Of a stretch of DNA of 64,000 bases, positions 1 through 8,980 are shown piece after piece. This stretch comes from Candidatus Eisenbacteria bacterium (GTDB lineage: Bacteria; Eisenbacteria; RBG-16-71-46; JACRLI01): NCBI GenBank assembly GCA_016235265.1, contig JACRLI010000006.1, forward strand, positions 1-64,000. Direction: 5' to 3'. The translations under genes were made by a program, and so were the position numbers. Below the pieces are notes generated by a model that had not been told where the DNA came from, ran no database searches, and saw only the letters and a program-made list of their open reading frames with translations. The number at the start of each line of letters is the position of its first letter. Position 1 is the stretch's first letter.

Positions 1-138
1 CCGGGCGTCGGCTCCGGGCCAGAGGGGCACGAACAACCCGGTCCTGGACGTCCCGGGCTCCAATCCCAGAATAAAATCGTCGGCAGGAGCGCTGAAACCA
101 GACAGATCAACTGCCGAACGAGTTACTCGGACAGGCTC

Positions 139-405
139 CTAGGGGTTCTTCCCCCCCACGATGTGCACGTAACTCATCCGCAGCTCGTACAGCGAATCCT
201 GCAGCACCCGCGCCTCGTTCTCGGCCAGGTTGCCCCGGGTGCGCTCCTGGAGCGCCTCCAGCTGGTCAATGAACATCCGCGCGTGCTCGGCGTCCACCTT
301 GCGTTCCTTGGTGGCGGGGTTCTCGCGCAGCCCCAGCCCGATGCGGGCGCCATAGTCCAGCTGTGCGACCAGGGTCACGAAGGCGCGCTCCAGTTCCTCG
401 CTCAT
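139..405 (-). CDS. DUF1844 family small protein
   Basis: This is an 88-residue cytoplasmic protein with no signal peptide or membrane segment. It begins MSEELERAFVTLVAQLDYGA and is rich in charged, predicted helical sequence, with the ...NLAENEARVLQDSLYEL... region typical of DUF1844 proteins. The family is common in Myxococcota, Eisenbacteria-like and related lineages and has no established function. The ATG lies 2 bases after the stop of the methyltransferase gene, so the two genes are almost certainly co-transcribed and translationally coupled. The larger open frame running upstream in the same frame is only an out-of-frame reading of the methyltransferase. Family assignment is from memory of the sequence pattern. 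Confidence 0.75.
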   Translation of the reverse strand: MSEELERAFVTLVAQLDYGARIGLGLRENPATKERKVDAEHARMFIDQLEALQERTRGNLAENEARVLQDSLYELRMSYVHIVGGKNP

Positions 406-407
406 TC

Positions 408-1607
408 CTACAGTCCCTCCAGCACGGCGCATTTCAGGTACTCGGTCTCGCGCATCGCCAGCAGCACCGGGTGATCGGCGGCCTGTCCGCGCAAAGCGGC
501 CAGGCGGAACGCGGCGTGCGCCTCGTGCGCCGCGCGGCTCAAGAGCGGCAGGAACTCCTCCCGCGGCATCAGGTGCGAGCACGAGCAGGTGATCAGGGTG
601 CCGCCGGGCGCCACCAGGCGCATGGCGGCGCGGTTCAGGTCGTTGTAGCCGCGCACGCCCTCGGCCAGTCGGGCGCGGCTCTTGATGAGCGCGGGCGGGT
701 CCAGCACCACCACGTCGTACTTCTCCCCCGCCTCGTGCAGCGCGCGCAGCTCGCGGAACACGTCGGCCTTGCGGAAGGAGCAGCTGGCGCCGACACCGTT
801 GCGCTCCGCGTTCACGCGCGCCAGCTCCAGCGCGAATTCCGACGAGTCCAGGCCGGTCACCTCGCGCGCCCCCCACATGGCGGCGAGCACCGCCCAGGCG
901 CCGGCGTAGCAGAACAGGTCCAGCACGCGCGCGCCGGTCACGCGTCCCTGCAGCAGCGCGCGGTTCTCCCGCTGGTCGTGGAACCAGCCGGTCTTCTGCC
1001 CGCGCACCACGTCGGTGACGAACGTGGCGCCGTTCTCGCGCAGCTCCACGCGGCCGGGCTCCGATGCCGTCCCAGATGCCTGCCCCGGGTCCGGCTCCAG
1101 GAAGACGCAGTGGTCCCCGAGGCCTTCCTGCGCCCGGGTGGGGGAATCGGAGCGCAGGTACAGCGCGCGCGGCTGGAGCAGCCGGCGGAGGGCGCGCTCC
1201 GCCCACGGCCACAGCATTTCCATTCCCAGGGTGCCCACCTGGGCCACCAGCACGTCGCCGTAGCGGTCCACCACCAGTCCGGGCAGGCGGTCGCCCTCGC
1301 CAAACACGATCCGCCCGTACGCCGGATCGGGCAGCACGCGCGCGCGCAACTCCAGCGCCCGCTCGATGCGCCCGTGCACGAAAGCCTCGTCCACCGGCTC
1401 GCGCGAGCGCGTGAGCACGCGCCCGGCGATCAGCGACTTGCGGTTGAGGTAGGCCTGTCCCAGGAATGCGCCGCGGGAATCGAAGACTCCACCCACGCCC
1501 CCGTCGGCCAGGCCGGCGTCGGTGCCTTCGATCTCGTTGGAGAAGATCCACAGGTGGCCGGCACGCAGGCGCCGGTCTTCGTGCGGCTTGAGCTGGATGG
1601 TGTGCAC
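408..1607 (-). CDS. Class I SAM-dependent 23S rRNA methyltransferase, RlmI-like
   Basis: The protein has 399 residues, about the length of E. coli RlmI, which makes m5C1962 in 23S rRNA. An N-terminal PUA-like RNA-binding region (about 1-75) contains the HLWIFSNEI motif. A Rossmann SAM-binding domain follows, with DLFCYAGAWAV near residue 225. The DPPALIKS motif is near 302, and the TCSCSH motif carrying the candidate catalytic cysteine is near 340. The start is GTG, placed by GGGAGG about 8 bases upstream. It lies 24 bases after the XRE-cupin regulator gene and 2 bases before the DUF1844 gene, forming a three-gene operon. RlmI and related RlmK/L-type cytosine methyltransferases are hard to separate by eye, so the exact target nucleotide is inference. 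Confidence 0.88.
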   Translation of the reverse strand: MHTIQLKPHEDRRLRAGHLWIFSNEIEGTDAGLADGGVGGVFDSRGAFLGQAYLNRKSLIAGRVLTRSREPVDEAFVHGRIERALELRARVLPDPAYGRIVFGEGDRLPGLVVDRYGDVLVAQVGTLGMEMLWPWAERALRRLLQPRALYLRSDSPTRAQEGLGDHCVFLEPDPGQASGTASEPGRVELRENGATFVTDVVRGQKTGWFHDQRENRALLQGRVTGARVLDLFCYAGAWAVLAAMWGAREVTGLDSSEFALELARVNAERNGVGASCSFRKADVFRELRALHEAGEKYDVVVLDPPALIKSRARLAEGVRGYNDLNRAAMRLVAPGGTLITCSCSHLMPREEFLPLLSRAAHEAHAAFRLAALRGQAADHPVLLAMRETEYLKCAVLEGL

Positions 1608-1631
1608 GGCGGGAGCCTCCCGGCGAGGGAG

Positions 1632-2198
1632 CTAGATCGCCATCCGCGGCGATACCGCCACGAAGACGCGGGCCGGCGATTCCCCGATGTTCTCCATGAC
1701 GCTGTCCGGCTTCACCACGAAGTGCAGGCTGTCGCCTTCCTTCAGGATGAATCGCTCCGCGCCCAGGGTCACTTCGAGGATGCCCTTGAGGCTGGTGAGG
1801 AACACTTCGCCCGCCGCGGCGCGCAGGAAGTCAGAGTCCTTCTCCCCCGGCTGCAGCTGGAGCAGGAACAGGCTCACTTCCGGTCCGGCCAGGAACGGGA
1901 ACAACGGCTCGGCGGTGACGTGGCCGATCTTGATCTGGTAGGGAGCCCGGTCCTTGGGAGAGGTGTGGGCCACCGCCGGCGGAATGCGGAGATCCACGAG
2001 CAGGGACATCTTGGTGTCCAGGGCCGCGGCGATCTTGCTGAGCGCGCCCACGGTGGGTGAAGTGCGGCCCCGTTCGATCTCGGAGACGTGCGTCGCCGAG
2101 ATTCCCACCTTGGCCTCGATGTCCTTGAGCGTGAGCTGCTTCCGAAGCCGCTCCTGCTTGATGCGCTTGCCTAATTCGACTGCCGTTATTTCCGACAT
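1632..2198 (-). CDS. XRE-family transcriptional regulator with C-terminal cupin domain
   Basis: This 188-residue DNA-binding regulator has an XRE helix-turn-helix at about residues 8-65, with LTLKDIEAKVGISATHVSEI and ERGRTSP as recognisable pieces. A cupin sensor domain follows at about 100-185 (PGEKDSDF, GDSLHF, SPARVFVAV). Such HTH-cupin proteins usually sense a small metabolite and regulate metabolism of amines, sugars or amino acids. The ATG is preceded by GGGGAGGAA at good spacing. It is the first gene of an operon with the rRNA methyltransferase and DUF1844 genes. ATTCAGA repeats flank its likely promoter and are a plausible autoregulatory operator. The ligand is unknown; the agmatinase-family gene just upstream is on the same strand but appears to be a separate unit. 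Confidence 0.9.
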   Translation of the reverse strand: MSEITAVELGKRIKQERLRKQLTLKDIEAKVGISATHVSEIERGRTSPTVGALSKIAAALDTKMSLLVDLRIPPAVAHTSPKDRAPYQIKIGHVTAEPLFPFLAGPEVSLFLLQLQPGEKDSDFLRAAAGEVFLTSLKGILEVTLGAERFILKEGDSLHFVVKPDSVMENIGESPARVFVAVSPRMAI

Positions 2199-2199
2199 C

Positions 2200-2286
2200 T
2201 CTGAATTTCCTCCCCAGGGCGGATGAGGATTATCCTACCCCGAAGAAAAACCGGACGCAACCGCTAGCTTACATTCAGAATTCAGA
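2200..2286 (-). promoter_or_regulatory. Candidate operator: three ATTCAGA sites around the XRE-cupin promoter
   Basis: Two head-to-tail copies of ATTCAGA lie at 2273-2279 and 2280-2286. An exact inverted copy (TCTGAAT) lies at 2200-2206, between the start codon and the ribosome-binding site of the XRE-cupin gene. The copies bracket the predicted -35/-10 pair, an arrangement expected for looping or steric autorepression. No binding data; the link to the regulator is inference from position. Confidence 0.35.
2229..2260 (-). promoter_or_regulatory. Candidate sigma-70-type promoter for the XRE-cupin operon
   Basis: On the minus strand TTGCGT (2255-2260) and TAGGAT (2232-2237) are separated by 17 bases. 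An overlapping GATAAT (2229-2234) is a closer -10 match but has no -35 at ideal spacing. The site is about 30 bases upstream of the regulator ATG and sits in a locally AT-richer stretch. Confidence 0.4.
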
Positions 2287-2404
2287 GAAGTCGCATGCCA
2301 GGGGGTGGAGATAGAGTCCCGCAGGGCACCCTCGACCGCCGCCAAGTGATTCTCCGATAGCGATATACAAGTCTCATCAAGAGCCGTGTTCGGGGGTGGC
2401 AGGG

Positions 2405-3307
2405 CTATCCGCGAGGCAGGCAGAACTTGTAGCCCACCAGCTTGTAGACCAGCTTCGCGGCCAGAAAGTCCGAGCGGATGTCGCCCGCCAGCGGGCACAG
2501 TTCCATCACGTCCGCGGCCACCACCTCCCGCTCGGAGAAGACGCGGCGCAGGATGCGCAGCAACTCCTCCCACTGGATCCCGCCCGGCTCGGGCGTGCCC
2601 ACGCCGGGGCATACGGAAGGGTCGAGCCCGTCCAGATCAATGGTCACGAAGACATGTTTCGAGAGCGTTCCCAGCAGCCGGTCCCAGGTGGCGGGGTCCT
2701 TGCGCACGCCCCCCCAGCCCAGCTCGATCCGCTCCGACTTCACCCACGCGGCCTCCTCGGCCGAAAGGTTGCGGATGCCCAGCTGCACCACGTTCCGGCA
2801 GCTCTCCCGCACGCGCCGCAGGGCGCAGGCGTGGCTGAACGGAGTGTCGCGGTAGGTATTGCGCAGGTCGGCGTGGGCGTCGATTTGCAGCACCGAGAGG
2901 TCCGGCCAGCGCTCCTTCGCGGCGCGCACCGCCCCGGGAGTCAGCGAGTGCTCCCCGCCCAGCATCACCACGAACCGGGACGTGCCCAGGGCCCAGCGCC
3001 AGGCCTCCTCCACCCGGGCCACCGTGGCCTCGGGGCCGACATCGGAGATATCCAGCTCGGGGAGCGTGGCGATGCCCCCGTCGCAGGGCGAGGCTTCCAG
3101 TTCCTCGTCGTACAGTTCCACGTTCTGCGAGGCGGTGAGGATGGCCTGCGGCCCGCGCCGGGTCCCCGGAACATAGGATGTGGTGCCGTCGTAGGGCACG
3201 GGCAGGATCAGCGCCCGGGCCTTCGCGGGATCCGACAGCTCCGGGGGGAGCCCGCCAAAGCAGGCCCCCGGCCCCTGCGGGTACGGCACTTCGCGGGCGT
3301 CATTCAA
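2405..3307 (-). CDS. speB: Agmatinase/arginase-family ureohydrolase
   Basis: The protein has 300 residues, usual for agmatinase, which hydrolyses agmatine to putrescine and urea in the cytoplasm. The binuclear manganese ligands are visible as GGEHSLT (about 117), DAHADLR (about 142) and FVTIDLDGLDPS (about 222). The C-terminal PEPGGIQWEEL matches the SpeB/agmatinase branch better than classical arginase. Its ATG overlaps the stop of a small acidic protein gene by 4 bases (ATGA), implying coupled translation. A guanidinobutyrase or other ureohydrolase specificity cannot be excluded, so the symbol is a best guess for the branch. Confidence 0.85.
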   Translation of the reverse strand: MNDAREVPYPQGPGACFGGLPPELSDPAKARALILPVPYDGTTSYVPGTRRGPQAILTASQNVELYDEELEASPCDGGIATLPELDISDVGPEATVARVEEAWRWALGTSRFVVMLGGEHSLTPGAVRAAKERWPDLSVLQIDAHADLRNTYRDTPFSHACALRRVRESCRNVVQLGIRNLSAEEAAWVKSERIELGWGGVRKDPATWDRLLGTLSKHVFVTIDLDGLDPSVCPGVGTPEPGGIQWEELLRILRRVFSEREVVAADVMELCPLAGDIRSDFLAAKLVYKLVGYKFCLPRG

Positions 3308-3522
3308 CGCTGCAGGTCCTCGTCGTCATCGGTCCCATCCTCGAATTCCTCCGGTTCCGCCTCGAACGGCCCTTCGTCGTCGTCCAGCTCGCGCAGGCCC
3401 TCGAGATCCCCGGCATCCACCGCCCGGCGGCCGCCGGCAAGCTCGAGGCTCTCCAGCCAGTGCTCGTCCCCCTGCTCCGATCCCGGCTTCCTCCGGGGCA
3501 CGCTCTCCATCTTGTCTCGCAT
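3304..3522 (-). CDS. Small acidic hypothetical protein coupled to the agmatinase-family gene
   Basis: This 72-residue protein begins MRDKMESVPRRKPGSEQGDE and becomes very acidic in its second half, ending in a run of Asp and Glu (EEFEDGTDDDEDLQR). I do not recognise a family. The start is chosen from a GGAGAG site about 9 bases upstream; an earlier ATG in the same frame lacks a good site. The TGA stop overlaps the agmatinase-family ATG as ATGA, which supports translation of this frame. The basic N-terminus and acidic tail recall small regulatory or metal-binding tails, but no function can be assigned. Confidence 0.6.
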   Translation of the reverse strand: MRDKMESVPRRKPGSEQGDEHWLESLELAGGRRAVDAGDLEGLRELDDDEGPFEAEPEEFEDGTDDDEDLQR

Positions 3523-3689
3523 GGTCTCTCTCCGGTCCTCCGTGGCGACTCGGGTTGCGGGTCCACGATGCGCGGGCGCGGGCCGGGGAGACCGCGCACC
3601 ATTCGAGGGCGGAAATATCACCGCGCCCCCCGGCCGTCAAGCGGAATCGCCGAGGGACGCGGGAACGCGGGGATGGGAGCGGTCGCGAG

Positions 3690-3732
3690 GCGGGCCGGCC
3701 CGCGGCGTGGAACCGCGCGGGCCGGCCCGCGG
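3690..3732. repeat. Paired 16-bp GC palindromes, possible terminator hairpin
   Basis: The self-complementary 16-mer GCGGGCCGGCCCGCGG occurs at 3690-3705 and again at 3717-3732, so the two copies can fold singly or with each other. The pair lies 25 bases after the stop of the DUF5916 gene on the minus strand, where a terminator would be expected. There is no T-tract, so a Rho-independent role is uncertain. Confidence 0.4.
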
Positions 3733-3756
3733 TGGCGGTGCGGCAGGAGCTCGCGA

Positions 3757-6102
3757 TCAACCCTGCCAGAGGTACTGGAACTTCACGAAGACCTGGCGCG
3801 CCGTCTGGCCAAAGGGGGCGCCTCCGGCCGGCAGCGTGCCGTCCTCGCGCGTGAGGCCGTCGTCATAGTTGCCGTTGACGCCCAGGAAGAACACCGAGGC
3901 GTAGTTGAGCTTGTAGCTGAGCAGGAACTGGTTGGCGAGCTCGTTGTAGGTGCGCCGCTCGGGAGCGCGATACGGGCGCTCCACGCGCTGGTACTGCGAG
4001 AAGAGCCGGACGAAGAGCCGCGGCGTGAACTGGTAGGTGAGTCGCACGCCGGCGAGCCCCTGGCGCACCAGCACGGTGTCCACGTCGCGGTCCTGGATGC
4101 GGTACAGCTCGCCCTGCACGGTGGCGGTCAGCCGGCTGTTGGGGCGCACGTTGAGCGAGGCGACCAGGTCGCTGGAATGGCCCAGCACCGCCTGCCGGCG
4201 GTAGATGTCCTCGCCCACCCGCAGCTGCGCGTAGCCGCTCAGCAGGCCGCTGCCGTCCTTGCCCACGTTGACGAGCCACGCGCTGTGGTGCGTGGCGATC
4301 TCGCGGCCGATGCCCTCGTTGCGATACCGGCTGAACTTGGTCGCGACCTGCGCCTGCAGGGTCCACTGGCCCCGGAAGCGGGCGAACAGGTCCGGGCGCA
4401 CCGCCTGGTAGCGGAGCACCCCGTCGTGGTCCACCTGGTACACGGCGTACACCGCGGGCCGATAGAATTCCAGGAATTTCCCGGTGGGACGGAAGTCCCA
4501 CTCGTGCCAGGCCTCGACGGCGCGCATGTTGTTCTGGTCCTGGTAGCCCATGTCCGCGCGGTACTGCGGGGACTTGTCGGTGTACCAGAAGCCGCCGTTG
4601 TATCCGCTGCTGAAGTAGAAGATCTCCTGGTAGGTGGCCCAGCCTCCCTGCGCCACGCCCGTGGAGTCGGCGCTGTAGCCGTAGCCCGGCACGTCGCGGG
4701 TGTCGGACTTCGCCAGGTAGCCGGTCCAGCGCAGGCGCTTGAGGAACCGGACCTGCCCGTCCACGGCGCCCAGGACGTTGTGGCCGTCCGCGTAGGAGCG
4801 CCCGGTGCCGGTGAAGCCCACGTAGGACTCCCCGTGCAGCCCCAGCTTGCCGCGGACCACTCCGTCGGTGGAGGCGGCGTCGATGTCCAGCACGTCGCTG
4901 CCGTTCAGAAACGGGTAGAGCACCTGCGTGGAGCGGTCGCGCGCGGCCAGCACTCCCAGCTGGAACCGGCCCTGCCGGCCGGTCACCTTGCCCGCCCAGC
5001 GCGGATCGGAGATGTTGCGGCTGTAGAAGAAATTCCCGAAGGACTGGAAGATGGAGCTGCCCTCCAGGAAGAACGGCCGCTTCTCCTGGAAGAACAGCGC
5101 CGAGCCGCTGTTCACGCTGACCTGGTTCTGGTCCGCCTCCACCTGCGCAAAGTCGGGATGCACGGTGCCGTCCAGCGTGAGGCTGGGGGTGACGCCGTAC
5201 TTCACGTTGATCCCGAAGTCGGGGTGGCTGTCCGTGTCGCGCGGCTGGTCCAGGCTGCCGCGGGTGCTCGCACCGGTGAGCGTCATGTACGGGAGAATTT
5301 CAAGGTTCCTGCCCGAGGCCAGCCCGTGGAACTCGTTGAGCACCGCGAACTGGCACGCCAGGCACGGGTTGTTGCGGTCCAGCCGGATGCTGGCGTACTG
5401 GAAGCGGCTCTCCCGGGGCCGGATGCGCAGCACGCTGAAGCCCCACTTCTGGTCCTGCTGCATGGGGAAGCGCAGGCTGCGGGTGGGAACCGAGAATTCC
5501 GCGGTCCAGCCCAGCGAGTCGAGGGTCGCGGCACTGGTCCACAGACAGTCGAAGGAGTCGTCCTCCTCGTCGCCGTTGCGCGCGATGTCCCCCTGGATGC
5601 CGAGCGGGTTGATGAAGAACTCGTAGCCGCTGCGCTGGTCTCGGAAGGTGTCGATCATGATCCCGACCAGGTCGTCGCCGAAGATCCGGTCGCGGTCGCT
5701 CAGGTGCGCGCGGATCTTCGCCGGCTCGGAATCGTAGCAGCGCGCGAAGAAGTAGATCCGGTCGCTCACGTAGGCCATGCGCGCGACGGTGCGCACGGGC
5801 GGCGGGGCGTTGTCCCCGGGGCTGACCTCGAAGAACTCGGTGATCTCGAGCGCCCCCTGCCAGCCCGGGTCGTCACCCCGGCCGTCCACGACGATCGGGC
5901 CCGCGGCCAGCTTCACATGGCTGATCGGCTGATCCTTGGAGGGCTTCGCCGCGCTCCCGGTGGCCGCACGAGCCACCGAATCCGGAGGGGTGGCCGGCGC
6001 GGGCTCCGTGGCGGCCTGGCCCGCGGAGATGGAGAGTGCCCCGGTCAGGCAGGCCGCGGCGAGGGCGGCTGCGGCCGCCGCGAACCTCGAAGTCCTTGCC
6101 AT
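3757..6102 (-). CDS. DUF5916 outer-membrane protein with CBM9-like N-terminal domain
   Basis: The protein has 781 residues. A signal peptide occupies residues 1-30 (hydrophobic alanine-rich core, GQA cleavage site). A carbohydrate-binding-9-like beta-sandwich follows at about 45-260, with [17 protein letters not shown] and [10 protein letters not shown] as landmarks. The rest (about 300-781) alternates short aromatic strands and turns and ends in [10 protein letters not shown], typical of an outer-membrane beta-barrel. DUF5916 proteins are widespread in Bacteroidota, Gemmatimonadota and related groups; their substrate is unknown, with roles suggested in sugar or metal binding and uptake. The start is set by GGAGG 7 bases before the ATG. 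It stands alone, 119 bases after the hybrid kinase gene. Confidence 0.85.
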   Translation of the reverse strand: MARTSRFAAAAAALAAACLTGALSISAGQAATEPAPATPPDSVARAATGSAAKPSKDQPISHVKLAAGPIVVDGRGDDPGWQGALEITEFFEVSPGDNAPPPVRTVARMAYVSDRIYFFARCYDSEPAKIRAHLSDRDRIFGDDLVGIMIDTFRDQRSGYEFFINPLGIQGDIARNGDEEDDSFDCLWTSAATLDSLGWTAEFSVPTRSLRFPMQQDQKWGFSVLRIRPRESRFQYASIRLDRNNPCLACQFAVLNEFHGLASGRNLEILPYMTLTGASTRGSLDQPRDTDSHPDFGINVKYGVTPSLTLDGTVHPDFAQVEADQNQVSVNSGSALFFQEKRPFFLEGSSIFQSFGNFFYSRNISDPRWAGKVTGRQGRFQLGVLAARDRSTQVLYPFLNGSDVLDIDAASTDGVVRGKLGLHGESYVGFTGTGRSYADGHNVLGAVDGQVRFLKRLRWTGYLAKSDTRDVPGYGYSADSTGVAQGGWATYQEIFYFSSGYNGGFWYTDKSPQYRADMGYQDQNNMRAVEAWHEWDFRPTGKFLEFYRPAVYAVYQVDHDGVLRYQAVRPDLFARFRGQWTLQAQVATKFSRYRNEGIGREIATHHSAWLVNVGKDGSGLLSGYAQLRVGEDIYRRQAVLGHSSDLVASLNVRPNSRLTATVQGELYRIQDRDVDTVLVRQGLAGVRLTYQFTPRLFVRLFSQYQRVERPYRAPERRTYNELANQFLLSYKLNYASVFFLGVNGNYDDGLTREDGTLPAGGAPFGQTARQVFVKFQYLWQG

Positions 6103-6221
6103 ACAACAACCTCCGCAAGATGGGTGGATCTCGAAGGCCGGGGCACAGGACGGCCGGAGAGGTGGGGTCCGTGCCTTTCTAGACGTATTGCGGGCGCGAA
6201 AAGTTGCAGCGGGAAGCGCGG

Positions 6222-8609
6222 TTAGCGCGAGTCCAGGGTGGACCGGACGTGCCTCAGGAGATCGTCCGGCCGGATCGGCTTCTGCAGCAGCCCCCGTTCC
6301 CGGATCAGCGTGCCCCCTCCCGTCAGCCCCTCGTCGGTGTAGCCGGTCATGAACAACACCCGCAGGCCGGGGCGCTCCGCGAGCATGTGCTCGGCCAGCC
6401 GGGTGCCGCTCATGCCGGGCATCACCACGTCGGAGAGCAGCAGGTGGATCGTCTGCGCGTGGGCCCGCGCGATCTCCATCGCGTCCTCCGCGCAGGCGGC
6501 CTCGATCACGCGGTAGCCCGCCTTCTCCAGCACCCGTCGCAGCAGTTGCCGCACCGCCTCCTCGTCCTCGACCAGCAGGATGGTTTCGACCCCGCGCCCC
6601 GGCGGGGCCGCGGGCGGCGCAGGGGGCGGATCGGCCCCGGTGGCATCGGTGACCCGCGGCAGGCACAGATCGAAGCTGCTGCCCTCGCCGGGCCGGCTCC
6701 GGACCTGGATGCACCCGCCGGCCTGCTCCGCGATGCCGTACACCATCGCCAGGCCCAGCCCGGTGCCCTGCCCGTGCGCCTTGGTGGTGTAGAAGGGCTC
6801 GAAGATGTGCCGCTGCACCTCCGGGTCCATCCCCGCGCCGTCATCGGTCACGCGCAGCGACACGTACGGGCCGGGCGCCACGGCGGCGGGCCCGCGGGCT
6901 TCGGAGCGGTGGAGCTCGACGCGCCGGGTTTCGATCTCCAGCCTGCCGCCCTCCGGCATGGCGTCGCGCGCGTTGACCACCAGGTTGAGGATCACCTGCT
7001 CGATCTGCCCGCGGTCCGCGCGCACCAGCGCCGGAGCGGGGTCCAGGCGCGTGACCAGCACGATGTGCTCGCCGATCACCCGCCCCAGCATCTTCTCCAG
7101 CTCGGCCACGATCGTGTTGAGGTCCAGCACGCGGGGCACCACCACCTGCTTGCGGCTGAACGCCAGCAGCTGCCAGGTCAGCGCCGCGGCCCGCTCGCCC
7201 GACCGCCGGATCTGCTCCGCGTCGGCGCGCATGGGGCTGTCCGCCGGCAGGCGCTCGCGCAGCAGGTCCGCGTGCCCCAGGATCGTGGTGAGCAGGTTGT
7301 TGAAGTCGTGCGCCACGCCTCCCGCGAGGCGGCCCACCGCCTCCATCTTCACGGCGTGCCGCAGCTGCGCCTCGAGGCTGCGCAGGTCGGTCATCTCCCG
7401 CGTCACGCTCACCAACCCGGCCACCTCCCCGGCCGGCCCGTGCAGCGGCGAGAGCGCGGTCTGGAACTGGCGGACGGGGCCCTCGAGCGTGAATTCCCAG
7501 TCGTACACCACGTTCTCGCCGCGCAACGCCCGGCGGTTCGCCTGCTCGTGCACCGCCCCCGCCTTCGGGCCCAGCACCTCCACCGCGGTGCGCCCCAGGA
7601 ACTGGTCGCGCGCGAACCGCGAGCTCCCTTCCGGGACCCCGAACAGGGCCGTGTGCCGACCCTCGAGGTCGAGCGTGGCCACCACGTCGTGCATGCTCTC
7701 GACCAGCGTCCGGAACCGCGTCTCGCTCCCCCGGAGCGCGTCCGCGTGGCGGCGGCGCTCGGTCACCGCGGCGGCCAGCAGCAGCGCCGTGGAGATCATC
7801 ACCGCGGCGAACGTGTCCAGCTCCAGGAGGCTCTCGCGCACGCTGCCCTGGAAGAAGGGCCCCCGGCCGGAGACGGTCTCCCAGGCGGCGATGGCGGTGA
7901 GCAGCAGGGCGGTGAGCGAAGCGCCCCGCGGCCCGAAGCGCAACGCCATCCAGATGACGAAGGGGAACAGCAGGTAGGCCGAGTGGAACATGCCCCGGAA
8001 GACCAGCGCGGTCACCCCCGCGCAGAGGGTCAGGACCGCCAGGCCCTCGAAGAACCGGCCGGCCTGGAACCGGGGTCGTGGCGGGGTGAGCCAGGTGATG
8101 AGGAACGGGGCCACCGCCAGCATGCCCATCACGTCGCCCAGCCACCACACGCGCGCCGCGGGCTCGACCTGGGCCCAGGCGTGCCGCCCGCCCTCGCGCA
8201 GCACCACGCACCCGGCGCCCGCGCTCAGCAGCGGGCTCAGGAGCGCGACCGGGAGCACCAGCCACAGCACGTCGCGGACCCGGCACAGCGAGGGGTCCAG
8301 CCGGGCCAGGCGCCGGAGGATCCACCATCCGGCCAGGGGCTCGAGCGTGTTGCCCAGCGCGATGACCGCGGAGCCGGAGAATGCATGGGGAATCTCGAGG
8401 CTGGAAAGGAAGGAACCGAGGAAGATCCCGGGAATGGCGCGCGGCCCTCGCAGGATCATCGCGGCGAGGGCCAGCCCGGCCGAGGGCCACAGAGGGGTCG
8501 CGTTGCCGCCCAGAGTGGCATACAGCAGCCCCAGGCGCGCTCCAAGGTAGTAGAGCCCGGCCAGGGCGAGGATCTCGGCTGCGACGCCCGCGGGACGCCG
8601 GAATGACAT
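6222..8609 (-). CDS. Hybrid sensor histidine kinase/response regulator with MASE1 sensor
   Basis: This 795-residue inner-membrane kinase begins with a MASE1-type multi-pass sensor region (about 10-285), including [24 protein letters not shown] domain follows at about 295-410. The HisKA domain carries [11 protein letters not shown] with the phospho-histidine near 433. The HATPase_c domain has [21 protein letters not shown] and [11 protein letters not shown] (about 545-640). A receiver domain at about 672-790 carries [13 protein letters not shown], with the acceptor Asp near 725. The start is supported by GGAGGCCCA before the ATG. No DNA-binding partner regulator is adjacent, so it is an orphan that may signal through phosphotransfer elsewhere. 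The DUF5916 gene lies downstream on the same strand, but a functional link is unproven. Confidence 0.93.
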   Translation of the reverse strand: MSFRRPAGVAAEILALAGLYYLGARLGLLYATLGGNATPLWPSAGLALAAMILRGPRAIPGIFLGSFLSSLEIPHAFSGSAVIALGNTLEPLAGWWILRRLARLDPSLCRVRDVLWLVLPVALLSPLLSAGAGCVVLREGGRHAWAQVEPAARVWWLGDVMGMLAVAPFLITWLTPPRPRFQAGRFFEGLAVLTLCAGVTALVFRGMFHSAYLLFPFVIWMALRFGPRGASLTALLLTAIAAWETVSGRGPFFQGSVRESLLELDTFAAVMISTALLLAAAVTERRRHADALRGSETRFRTLVESMHDVVATLDLEGRHTALFGVPEGSSRFARDQFLGRTAVEVLGPKAGAVHEQANRRALRGENVVYDWEFTLEGPVRQFQTALSPLHGPAGEVAGLVSVTREMTDLRSLEAQLRHAVKMEAVGRLAGGVAHDFNNLLTTILGHADLLRERLPADSPMRADAEQIRRSGERAAALTWQLLAFSRKQVVVPRVLDLNTIVAELEKMLGRVIGEHIVLVTRLDPAPALVRADRGQIEQVILNLVVNARDAMPEGGRLEIETRRVELHRSEARGPAAVAPGPYVSLRVTDDGAGMDPEVQRHIFEPFYTTKAHGQGTGLGLAMVYGIAEQAGGCIQVRSRPGEGSSFDLCLPRVTDATGADPPPAPPAAPPGRGVETILLVEDEEAVRQLLRRVLEKAGYRVIEAACAEDAMEIARAHAQTIHLLLSDVVMPGMSGTRLAEHMLAERPGLRVLFMTGYTDEGLTGGGTLIRERGLLQKPIRPDDLLRHVRSTLDSR

Positions 8610-8769
8610 TGGGCCTCCATCCCGGTGTGGACACTGCGGCCCTCATTCAAGGCCCCCGTGCCATTCCAGTCAACCCGGGCGCGGGGAACGGCGGCGGGCG
8701 CGGGTGGATGCGGCCCGCCAGCCGGGGCAACGGAAAGGCCGCCCGGGCAACTCCGGACGGCCTCTCGAA

Positions 8770-8846
8770 TGGCGGTGCTGACGAGACTCGAACTCGCGAC
8801 CTCCTGCGTGACAGGCAGGCGTTCTAACCGACTGAACTACAGCACC
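8770..8846 (-). tRNA. tRNA-Asp (GTC)
   Basis: The 77-base minus-strand cloverleaf has acceptor stem GGTGCTG paired with CAGCACC, anticodon stem CCTGC/GCAGG and loop CTGTCAC, giving anticodon GTC. The T-arm GTTCGAGTC is standard. The discriminator base is G and the 3' CCA is encoded in the genome. Confidence 0.96.
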
Positions 8847-8980
8847 ATTGAAGTCTTCAGCATGTCAGGATAGCAGGGTCAGGGCGCCGGGTCAACCTCG
8901 GCGAGGGACGGCCCCCGGCGGCGCCACAGAGCTTTCAAGTCACTGTGTTGCATCGCTTTACGGCGTCGGCCGCGAGCCGG

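Noticed and set aside
3690..3732. The GC palindromes as a CRISPR or phage attachment site
   Set aside because: Only two copies, self-complementary, at the expected terminator position.
3178..6225. A 1015-codon plus-strand open frame over the DUF5916 gene
   Set aside because: The minus-strand frame has a signal peptide and family motifs; the plus-strand translation has none and spans several unrelated genes.
6204..8606. An 800-codon plus-strand open frame opposite the hybrid kinase
   Set aside because: It is the mirror of a well-matched kinase and has no recognisable protein features.
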